Below, in pieces: positions 1 to 10,800 of a DNA stretch of 64,000 bases. This DNA is from Diphasiastrum complanatum (Eukaryota > Streptophyta > Lycopodiopsida > Lycopodiales > Lycopodiaceae), in assembly GCA_029204225.1 (NCBI GenBank), contig CM055101.1:58127005-58191004 (forward strand). The letters run 5' to 3'. The notes under the pieces were generated by a model. That model had not been told where the DNA came from, did no database searches, and saw only the letters and a list, made by a program, of their open reading frames with translations. A program made the position numbers and the translations under genes. The first letter of the stretch is position 1. Every line of letters begins with the position of its first letter.

Positions 1-305
1 AATAATTTCAGATACATCCATATTTTATGTAGGCCAACTCAGAGAATGTTTACTTGAAAAGAATCATTTGGATTCTGGAAATGAATTGAACTTGTTGGAA
101 GAATCGTTAGATATGACCACTTCTGAGCCCAAAAGGATATTGGATTTGAGAATTAACCAATTGTAGAAGCATATAGTCACTGAGTATTTGGTTTAATGCA
201 ATGTTCAATTGGATGATGATGATTCCTAAAATCAGAGTAAAAAGCTTAGAGAGAAAAATTTCAACTTTAAGTTACGAGGACAAAATTTGATTAAGGGATA
301 AACTA
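1..305 (+). mobile_element. 3' end of a Ty3/gypsy pol reading frame (relic)
   Basis: Translated on the plus strand, this stretch reads like the end of a gypsy polyprotein. A segment resembling the post-integrase HVSQLREC motif is followed by PKRILDLR and then EYLV with D-D-D-D-S-W, as in the chromodomain tail that follows integrase. Stop codons interrupt it (for example TAG near 162 and TAA near 228), so it is not functional. The element enters from the left edge of the window. The family match rests on these short motifs only; the coordinates of the coding part are approximate. Confidence 0.5.
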
Positions 306-700
306 TGTCATCCCCACAATTGGACTGACCTCGGTATTATGTCTTGTAGGGAGGTGAGTTGGTCTATCTCGACCCGCAAGTCAATTATGGTTATGAGAGG
401 GTGGGGCCCTCATGATATTAGATCATAAATATTTGGTTGAGGCCTAAAAGTCATTTATATGGAACTAGCACTCACTCATCATCAATGACAAATGTGGCCC
501 CAGTTGGTGGGCTGCTAATATTCTTAGTGAGGTGTCTTAGATCCCTCCTTGTTGGGGTAGAGCCTTGGAGGTACAAGTATACCCATAAGGCCTCTCCAAG
601 AACAAGGCTTCATATGGGTACATGTGTTGGATTGACATCTCTCTTATATGGTAAGTTCTTACTAGTGAGCTAAAGCTTGGGGGCAAGATCCGAGTGATCT
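306..700 (+). repeat. Probable start of the gypsy 3' LTR
   Basis: A purine-rich tract (about 268-303) is followed by TGTCATCCCC at 306, the usual TG start of an LTR after a polypurine tract. The sequence behind it is non-coding. The right end cannot be fixed because no second LTR lies in the window. Confidence 0.35.
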
Positions 701-1139
701 AGGTTTGGTTGGGTTGCTTTGATCCACCATTCATTCCCTATGTTTCTTTGAAACTGGCTTCCCTAATTTGGAATGTTTGGTGGTTTTGAAGATTTGTATA
801 TGAGATGCAATGATAAATGTTCCTTAAATTCTCACATCATGTGAAAAACCCTTTGTAGTGAATAGTGATTTGTATGTGCTAAAAATGTGATGAGCTACAA
901 CTCAGACTTTGTTGCCATTTCACCAATCAAAATTTGCAACCTTCAAACCTCTTCACCATTACATTAATTCATCTATTTTCATAACGAATCATTTACTCCA
1001 ATCTCCAATTCCTCATTGATATATAAGCAACTTATAAAGCACATCAATTGGCAAAATCTAGAAAACAAAGGTAGGGACATTATAAAATGAAATTTCTTTT
1101 GTCAGCTTGGACAAATATCACGTCGAGAAGGATTGTTGA

Positions 1140-1143
<4 letters not shown>
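701..1143. other. AT-rich stretch without a recognisable gene
   Basis: No conserved reading frame, repeat or splice-linked exon was seen here. It may contain the L2HGDH promoter, which would lie upstream of 1624, but no promoter element can be claimed. Confidence 0.4.

Positions 1144-1180
<37 letters not shown>
1144..1180. repeat. (GA)n microsatellite
   Basis: About 18 uninterrupted GA units. It lies about 440 bp upstream of the proposed L2HGDH start codon, so it may be in the promoter or 5' UTR. Confidence 0.95.
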
Positions 1181-1181
<1 letters not shown>

Positions 1182-1283
1182 ATCATTACATGGAACCATA
1201 TAAATTACATTGATAATTTAAATTTCTTGGAGCATCATTACATGGAACCATTGAAATTCAGATAATTTAATTTACCTGGACGA
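1180..1283. repeat. 52-bp tandem duplication
   Basis: The 20-mer GCATCATTACATGGAACCAT occurs at 1180-1199 and again at 1232-1251. The sequence after each copy is still similar (AT-rich, ending in a CTTGG/CCTGG motif). This is a two-copy tandem duplication next to the GA microsatellite. Confidence 0.8.
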
Positions 1284-1623
1284 CGTAAAAATTTCTTGAT
1301 CAAGATATCTCAGAACGCCTCAAAGGTTGGTCTTGGTAAACAAATACCTCGGTGCAAGTTGCATCATGGCACATGTGTTTCTACCACAAGTTACTTATAA
1401 GTAGACATTGTCCAAAACTTGTGGAAATTCTTGATGACTTCTATCATGGGCCATGAGATGGGGGGGAGGGGGGAGATTGAATCTCTCCAGGTTTTTGATC
1501 CACAAGAGATAGGGGCAAGGTCCTATTGAAAAAGGACAAACAAGGGCGGGTATAAAGGTCCAAAGGGACGCTGCCTTTACAGTGAAGGGCTCTTTGGCAG
1601 CAGTGCGGAAAAAGAAGGAAATT

Positions 1624-1777
1624 ATGTTCAAGCTTTGTCGAAAACGCTTATCGGCATTGCCCTGGCGATGGCGATGGCACGAAGCCCTCTTAACAGCAAC
1701 AGCAGGAGACAGTTGCACTCATTCAGCACATTACTTCACAGATCTGATGCAGCTTATCGCAGCGCCTGCGAAATTGC
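1624..1777 (+). CDS. L2HGDH: L2HGDH exon 1 (mitochondrial presequence)
   Basis: The ATG at 1624 opens [12 protein letters not shown], followed by Trp/Arg-rich residues: basic, serine-rich and amphipathic, as expected of a mitochondrial targeting peptide. The donor at 1778 (GTAATT) leaves one base of a codon. An 89-bp AT-rich intron ends in TATCTTTGCAG at 1866, and the next exon begins at codon position 2, so the phases match. This splice is the only solution I found that links an ATG to the open repeat region, which itself has no ATG and is closed upstream by TAA at 1779-1781. An alternative basic peptide starts at 1668 in another frame but runs into that same stop. Confidence 0.65.
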
Positions 1778-4700
1778 GTAATTCTGCTGTGCAACATTAC
1801 TCGTCCCCTTCTTGTTTAATATTATTGAACATAAACGAATTAGCATCAATCATCCTATCTTTGCAGCTGCTAATAATCCTTCATCCAGTTTCTGTGATTA
1901 TAATTTGGCATATGCTAGTATTAGAGGGCTAGCAAGTGATGCATCTCTAAGGTTTCAGCAGAAACAGCTTGACTATAGAGGAGTTGTCAAAAAACAAAAG
2001 CGAATCAGCATTAATCATCCTATATTTGCAGTTGCTTACTATCCTTCGTCCAGTTTCTATCATCAGAATTTGGCATATTATGGTAGTAGAGGGGTAGCAC
2101 GAGATGCATCTTCAACGTTTCAGCTGAAACAGGTTGAAGATAGAGAAGTTGTCAGAGAACAAAAACGAATCCGCACCGATCATTCTATCTTTTCAGTTGC
2201 TAATGCTTCCCCATCTATTTTGTATAATAAAAATAAGTTAAAACAGATCAATATCGATTATCCTATTTTTACAGTTGCTAATACACCTTCATCCAGTCTC
2301 TATAATAATAAATCAGCAGATTATGGTAGTAGAAGGGTAACAGGGGGAGCATCTTCAAGGTTTCAGCAGAAACAGATAGAATATGAAGGGCTTGTCACAG
2401 AAAAGGTGGATTGTCTGGTCATTGGAGCAGGTGTGGTCGGCCTTGCTGTGGCACGGCATCTTGCGATTCATGGAAGAAGCGTGGTGGTGGTGGAGGCCGA
2501 ATCAACCATTGGCACCGCTACTAGTTCCCGAAATAGTGAAGTCATACATGCAGGCATATTATCCTCCCGGTTCGCATAAGGTGCTCGTTCTTGCATAATA
2601 TGCCTGTTCAATCCATGTGACGGGTTAGAAGTATTCATGTTAGACGTCAATACATCTCATTTTGCCAGTTGAGCAGCGTTATGTTTGGCTAAGAAATAAT
2701 GAAGACATACATACATGCAGGAATACATAACTCGTTCTCGCATAGTAGGCCTGTTAAAAAGTCATCGAAAAACTTAGAACTTTTCCTTTCAGAATTGAGT
2801 AGACCTGATTCAGTCTATTATGCAATTTAGTTTCTAGTTAATACCGTAAAGAGTGTTTCTGCCATAATTTCTTGCAGGCGGCTTTATGCGTGGAAGGAAG
2901 GAAGTCGATGTATGCTTTTTGTAGGGAATTTGGAGTTCCTCATAAGCAGATTGGAAGCTAATAGTGGCTACCTCTGAGCAGCAGGTTCCAGTGCTGGAGA
3001 AGTTGCAGAAAATAGGAAGGGAGAATGGTGTTGAGGAGTTATACATGTTAGAAGGTGAGGAAGCCATGAATATGGAGCCTCAACTAAAGTGTGTGAAAGC
3101 GCTGTTTTCTCCCTTGACTGGAATTATTGACAGCCATGGATATATGCTCGCTTTACAGGTAAATTCCTATTGTTCATTGAGAAATCTTGATCATGTCATG
3201 TAGCAAACTCCGACATTCTTGCATTGTTTAACTTCTAGATCATCCTTAACTGGTGGAATGGTCTTTATAGTGTTCTTTACTGGCAGTAAGGATCATTTCT
3301 ATGGGAAGCCTGTTAGGGCAACACGTATCCTCTCAAGTGTTCCCTACAACAAGTGAAGGTTACTAGCAAGACCATTTTCTTGTGTAAAGGTTGAGTGAAA
3401 ACTGAATAAGTCAAAATTTTGACCAGCTGTAAAAATAATCTCTGTGGGCATGGCAATTGTTTATGATGAACTCTGACTGCTTATAGGACAAGGACATTAC
3501 ACGGAGAGGTGTGAGAGTCTGAGATCATGTTCCTGCAAGGACAAATGGCTGATGCACAGAGAATAATGAGCGATCAATGACAGTAGACATACAACATGTA
3601 AACGAAAGATAGATATCGTTGCAATAAGATGGTATCCTTTGTTATGGGTTCATCATTATGTAATCAATTGTACATGTGCCAAGAAGTGGCCAGAGGCCAC
3701 GATGCCTTATGTCCCAAGAAACAAAGAAAGTGCCTTTATGGTCGCTATCTATCAACTAACTTTCCTTTCACCTAATTGGGACTTCAACAGACTGGGCTTA
3801 TGAAATGGCCATCGAACTCGCAAGGACTATATATTTTGTAAGTTCGGTCACGTAATAGCAGTAAAAATACTTACTTAGGTGGATCAGATATTAGGAGGCA
3901 CCATCAAACTACATTTCGTTCTCTCTCACACTTGTTTCATTCTAGTAACAAAGCACACAACATAAGCAAGAGTATTTATGTTTTGTCTCTTCTCTCTCAT
4001 GAGTGTGTATCTCTTTCTACAATATGATGATTAAATGATCTTAGTAATGATGATGAGAAAGATCTTCAACCTAAAGTTCAATATCTTGTCAAAGCTAAAA
4101 GATCCAATTTGAAAATCACTGAAAAGTGTAGAAGTAGGCTGAGATTGTTTGAGAAGATTAGAAATAAGTCACCTTTTTTTTTGCATTTGTGAGAAGAGGT
4201 CTAGACCCATTCTCCAAGAAATTCATTCACGAAGTAGAAAAACTGATTTGATGAAGGAAAACACAAATTCCTTTATGAAAAACTAGGAGATCGTGAAAGG
4301 TTCCCAACCTCATGGGGTTGGAGGCTGCTTTGAATCATAAAGCAAAGCAAAATCAGCTGCAACGTGTGTTAGGTACTGATTGGGGGAGGCATACCAATGC
4401 TAATGTAGAGGTTTCCCTCAAATGATTTTAATTGACAAAGAATTCCAATCCACATGGATCCACTTGACGCACTTGGGCCTGTTTAACATTTATTATGCAA
4501 AGTACGTCAATGAATACACAAAAGTCACAACCTTGAGACCTACACAAGACATCAGTAAAGATGAAACTAATTAATGACATAGTTGTATGAGCATTGGCAT
4601 TTCATGACCACAGTTGGCCACTTTTGCAAAGTCATTGTAGATGTTGATATGGATGTCAAGATCATCTCTGAACCAACCAAGGCAGGCCAGCCATCAAATG

Positions 4701-7700
4701 GAGAGTGCTTGGCTTAGTTTCTAGTTTGAAACGAGCCTAAGATGTATAAGAGGAGGCTTGAATGGAGAGAATATTTTGTTCAGTCATCTCAAGAGGATAG
4801 ATTGGTGCTCTAGCCTCTCGCTGCTGCTTTCTAAGGCCACAATGTTGGTGGCTTGGTGCATGAGTGAAGATTATTTCAGCAGGTTTTAAATCTGGAGTAC
4901 CAAAGAGCTCTCTGTGGTGCTTAGAGCTATATGAGCTCTCTTTAACTCTAGAGCTGTTAGATTTCTACTTTTCTTCTTCACAAATTCAGGTTGGATGCCT
5001 CTAAAGCCATATTCTATCTTTCACATGACAGAATCGACATCAAATATGATGTTTTTTTTTCCCTTTTGTGGTGTTTACATAGACACCTACAATTGTTGCA
5101 TGCAAGCTAAGCATTGTGTGGTAAGGTCGTGAAGGGAAATCAAGCCCACATGAAGGGAAATTGCTGCAAGTGGTCTTTTGGCATTGAAGGGATGAACGGT
5201 GGAGGCTTGAGGGAATATTCAGTTGTGAAGGATTGGAGCTAGTGACAGTTCAATATTCGCTGTTGCCCTTTAACTTTGTTGCCCTTTAGATGAAAAGAAT
5301 GAAATGATTATAATCCTTTATGTGGTACCCTAAAAAATGTAGTAGGTTGAGGGAAGAAGCTGATTGCTGGAGATCCTCTCACCAATGACATAAATGCTGT
5401 CGGCTAGGAATATTGTTATAGAAGGTAGCTGTAAGAAGATTGTCAATTGCTGGAGGGGAGTACTGATCGCTGCTGGAAGGAGTCCTCCATTTGCTAAATC
5501 GTTGAAAGGGAGGACCTGGATCATAGTTACCAGGGAACGAGGAAAACGTCCCTGAAAAAAATGGTTACAGGAATGGGAACGCCATGTCAACATATAAATT
5601 TGAAATTTATAGAATTTTTTATATTGAAATTACACATATTATAAATAATCCTCTCTCATCTATATTGGTTTTAGGTCTTAGCAGAAACTGTGACCAGGGA
5701 ACACATTCCCAAAGCTTCCTCCATTTATCTTGCTTTTTAGTCTTTTTAGAAACTGTGACCAGGGAACACGTTCCCAATCATGTTCCCATTCCTTGGGAAC
5801 GCATTCCCTGGTCACGTTCCCGGCAAGAGAACGCTGGGAACGCGTGGCACATCTATGCTCCTTGGTAACTATGACCTGGATAGAGTGTTGAGTTGAAGAT
5901 CTCCTACTTCCTGAAAGCTAGAAACTCTCCCTGATGAAGAAGATAGCCCTGAGAGGTTCTTTGATGCCATACTATGAACTCAATCATAGATAAGGCATCC
6001 CGTGTGCTGTAAGCACAAATAGGTTGTAAAAGATGAACTACATAATAGTCTCCAAGGAAGATCACTGTAGGAATGTCAATGATTGTCAAATAGCTGATCC
6101 CCTTCAAGGCAGAGTTGATAATCCTCAAATGATTTTTTGATCAAGTAAGTCCTTCCACCTTTCAAAAGAGAGGCTATATTTATAGTTTGTCAATATATCC
6201 AGTCTGACTTATTCAAAAATATGCAAGCAGATGTCACACGCTCACTGGGGTAATTGCTTGTGTCACACTTGAAATGGCTAATATTTTCAAAACAAAAGGC
6301 CATTCATTTAAAAAGGAGAAAGAAAATTGAAAATTTGAAGATGTCAACCTTGCAAAAAAAAATCCTTATTTGTGCTGCCCTTGGCCAATGGCTTGGCAAA
6401 GGGTATCAAAGCAAATGTGTGTTACTGCACCTACTTATAGTCTACCAAATCAGGTCTACATCATCGTGGCACAAAGACTCATGCAACTTGTAAATTCTAA
6501 GGCTCGATTATGTGACTACCTAGAAGTGTCCAAACGCATGTGATTTAAAAATGATATTTGGCTCCTTAAAGTTAATAAATGGGTCCTTAAAATACAAGGG
6601 ACCATGTGTCCTGTAGTGTCAAATAGTGTCAACAATGTCAAATGATGAGCTAACGTAGTCATAGCTGCATATATGTCCATAACATTTAGAGTTTTTGTTC
6701 TGTTCAAGTATGACAAACTCACCATGCTCAACTTCACTGCCTTGATATTTTAATTCCAATATCTTTTGCAGATATTGTCAATTGCTTGTTCTACTTCAGC
6801 AGTCCTACATTGTAGTGCCTTATTAAAAGAAGCTAGGCTTTGTCCAGGTTACAGGCTTCACTATTTAGACCTGCCTACCAACAAATTTTACTAGCATGGT
6901 CTAAATTGTTGTGGGAATAGACAATTTGGGATTTTTTCTTTTATGTCAGTTTGAGATTACCTCGATTATGGTGCACAAAATCAATAATCATTGGATATAG
7001 AATGAGAAGGTGCCACATCATATTGGACATATTCTTAGTGCATATTCAGGAGTTATGTTTGTGCTTTCTCTGGGATAATAGCTAATTTCTGTAGCGTTTT
7101 TACACACCCACTTGGCTTTCTAGTCAATTTCCATGTTTTACAGTTAGTTGCCATATATTTCCTCTTAAAGGAGAAGTTTTATTTTATTGTTTTCTATATA
7201 TGCTTCAGGCAAGTGCCGAGGACTCAGGGGTGACTTTTGCGCTCAAGACAACAGCTGTTGGTGGCCGTTTGACAAAAAATGGAATTGATGTTGTCCTTCA
7301 GAATACACACTCTCTATGGGAAGAAGATAGTTCAACAAAAGGGGCATCAGAACGAATAGTTCTGTCTTCTCGTACTGTTGTGAACTGCGCTGGTTTGCTT
7401 GCACAAGCTTTTGTGAAGGGACTCAACGGCTTCCCATCAAAGTTCATACCAAAGAATTATTTGGCCAAGGGATCATATTTCTCATTTGCAGAGGCTGCGA
7501 AAAGTGCATTTTCACATCTGGTGTACCCTGTTCCTGAGGAAGGTGGTCTTGGAGTTCATTTAACATTGGACCTTGCAAGTCGAGTTAAATTCGGTCCAGA
7601 TGAGTGGCTTAGTGCTGAAAATATTGAGACCAACATATTGACTCAGTGAGTTCTCTTTCACTCAATGCCATCATGTGTTCCTAGTGCTGTCTTTTTCTTT

Positions 7701-7767
7701 GGTGCATTACTTCACATCTTTCTCATTATTTTATTTTACAAAACTTGTCTTAGTAACATTTTAGAAG

Positions 7768-7843
<76 letters not shown>

Positions 7844-10800
7844 CTAAATACAACTAAAAAAACAAAAAAAAATATAAAAAAAAAAAGCAGACGCATCCGG
7901 GGACCCAGACGCACCCCTGGCGCGTCCGCATCCAGACGCGGACTTGGACGCGCGTTCGGACGCATGGTCCGCTTCCTTAGATATATATAGGTCCCGCGTT
8001 ACTTACTACTGGGTACCGCGGATCCCGGTACCGCGGGACCATACTGGTACCAAAATATTTTAAAATATTTAATATTTAATATTTAATATTTCTTTTAATT
8101 TTTTTTAACCTAAACTACTCGCCCCCCTCACTTCTCTCCCCAAATTTTTTTATGCCCTCGCTGCCCTGCCTTCGCTGCCTTGCGTCTGATCTACATCGCC
8201 CTTCGCCCATAACGCGCGATATGCCCCGCCCTACCTTATGTCTCTTTTGCCTCGCCCTGCCTTCGTTGCCTTCGCCCATTTTCAACGTCTCTCCAACACT
8301 AGACCCTGCTGCTTTTTTCCAGCTGTCCAGCTTTAGCTTCCTCTGTGAAAATTGTCAACATTTCCTAGCTAGTTTGAGGCCTAAATTGGCAATTTTTGTA
8401 CATAGTTTTGGATCTAACATTTCACACATGTGAAAGAGGCCTAGATACTTTTATTTTAGTATATATTTCATGTTAAAGAAATCTCAAACTTCAGGATCTT
8501 CGAAATGCCACCAAAATCATGTTATTGGACAGGCCAAAATTGGCTATTTTAGGTTACTGGTGCCCTAAATTTGGGTCCTAAGTTCTAGAAAGAGGAGAGA
8601 GTCATCTCTCTCACCTATATTAGGCTGAAATTCGTGGAGAACAGGTTGGAGAAACTTATTATATTGTTGAGAGAGATCAATAGATCATTGTCACAGTTGC
8701 TTCCTCCATTGAGAGCATTGCTTTGTGTATTGTCTTCAAGCTTTTGTGTATAATCTAAAGAGGTTTCCAAAAGTGGTAGGCTGCTGTTGTAGGCCCGGTA
8801 TGCTGTTGTTTTTGGCTGCCATCAGTACCTTTTATTAGTTTCTTTTGTCTCTTGAATGCTTTGTCAAGTTCATGTGTATCAAAGGTAGCATTAGGATGCT
8901 TTGCCATTTCTAGCTTTTGTAGCTTGTTGTGTAAAGATCTTAGCCAAGTATTTTGGGAGTTTGGATCCATTCAAGATCCACTTTTTTCACATGGTATCAG
9001 AGCTAGTTGGCTGCTATTTTTAGTAAGGTTTCCATTTATGGTGATATTTGGATGTTTGATCAAGTTCTAGCATGATTATGCATTGCATTGTTGATCAAAT
9101 CTTACTAACCTTTATTTTGTGAGTTGAACTTGTGGATCAAAAGCATATTTCAGGTCTATTGAAGATCAGAGGCTGAGAAGAAGCTATTTGGATTAGATCA
9201 TAACACCTAATCATTTGTTGATTGTGAGGCTTGTGCATATTCAATACTAACAATGTTCTGTTCAATGTATTGTTGACAATCCACTTCTGTGGATGAACAC
9301 TCTCCTTTGTGGATGAACACTCTCCTTAAGTGGATGAACCTTCTCCTTAAGTGGATGACAAATACTCTTGAGTGATTTTGTATTCTCCAAAAGGCTGAGC
9401 AAAGCTCCACTTGGATGAAAGATCCCCTTTTGGGTGAACAGATTGTCAACAATCTTTTGCATAAATTTTGGTGTACTTGTTGAGCATGTAAGTAACTCTC
9501 CTAATGTAATTTGATTGGAGCATTTGCTGGAAGGTTTCAACCATTATGCAAATGTGTTTTCAGGTTCTTAACAGGTTGAGGAACGTTCTCATGTGAAGTG
9601 ATCTTAGATCTACATCTAAACACCAAGATTTGACAAGCTAGTGAAGCTAGTCTTGTGATTCACTAAGTGTGCTCTTTCATTCACCTCTAAAGCTTGTATT
9701 ATCACTTGCTAGAGTTTATAAACTTTTAGAAGTGTGGTTTACATGTGGTTTTACAGGTTGAATCAATATCTTAGTGTGTTGATCATATGTTGATCAAGTT
9801 TGTTCAATTCTAGGTATTCTTGGCAGCCTAGTCTTTTGTATTTTCTAAGAATGCAAGTAACTCTTCACACGATAACTTGATTTGGTCATTTGCTGGAAAG
9901 TTTGAGAGCTTAAGCAAGAGTGTGTTCAGGTTGGTCTGAGTTTTTAATCCATTCTTAGTGTGTGCAAAGTGTTGCATGTGTTTTCAATCTTCCTTTCTAT
10001 GCTTGGAAACCAGCCAGGTTCAAGATAGAAGTGTTTTAGGGTCCTAGATCTTCTGAGATCTCCTTATCTATCATTTGTTGACAGAAAAGTGAGTGCTAGG
10101 TGCATGAGGACAGAGCCTAAAAGTTGAAGAATCATTATATTTATGGCTTCCAATGGTGGGATCATGTTAGAAACTAATGATAGGTTGAGTTCATCAAACT
10201 ACTCTACTTGGAAAGTGAGGATGGAGTCCTTACTTGAGTTGAATGAACTCATGGACGTAGTTGCAGGAATTGAGAGACCACCCATAGTTCAAGAGCAACA
10301 AAGGTTTGATAAGAAGGCTAAAAGGGCTCTTCATATCATTAAAATGAATGTTACCAATGAACTTCTCAAGGAAGTTGGTAAAAGTCAAAGTGCAAGTGAG
10401 GCATGGAATGCCTTGAAGAAGCTCTTTGAATCAAAGTCCACATCTAGGGTATTGACCCTAAAGACAAATATTTTCTAGTAAACAAAGAGAGGGAGAAAGT
10501 GCTCATGCATTTGTCTTGAGGGTTAAGTCCTTAAGTGATGATCTAGCATGCATTGATGAAAGCATAAAAGATGGTGAAATAGTCCAGGTTATGTTAAATG
10601 GCTTGCTAGATGAACATGCTAACCTTGTGCAAAGTTTTGCCATTCAAAGAGTCTTGCCAAGTGTGGTTGACTTGCAAGAAATCTTATTGGCTGAAGAACA
10701 TAGGTTGCAATCAAAGCTTGATGGTGCATCCTTACAAGGTGGAGGTGAAGAGGCTTTCTTCACAAAAGGCAAAGTCAAAGGCAAAGGTAAAGGCAAAGGG

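Noticed and set aside
437-673. 78-codon frame near the left edge
   Set aside because: Falls in the probable gypsy LTR and has no protein features.
1395-1718. Minus-strand frame over L2HGDH exon 1
   Set aside because: Shadow of the presequence exon; no conserved features.
1668-1781. Alternative L2HGDH start ([16 protein letters not shown])
   Set aside because: It looks like a targeting peptide but meets TAA at 1779, and neither nearby acceptor restores the frame except through a 66-bp intron with a poor acceptor. The 1624 start splices cleanly.
7665-7965. Frames over the AC/AT microsatellite
   Set aside because: Encode only repeated Thr-His and Ile-Tyr (or Cys-Val) from the microsatellite.
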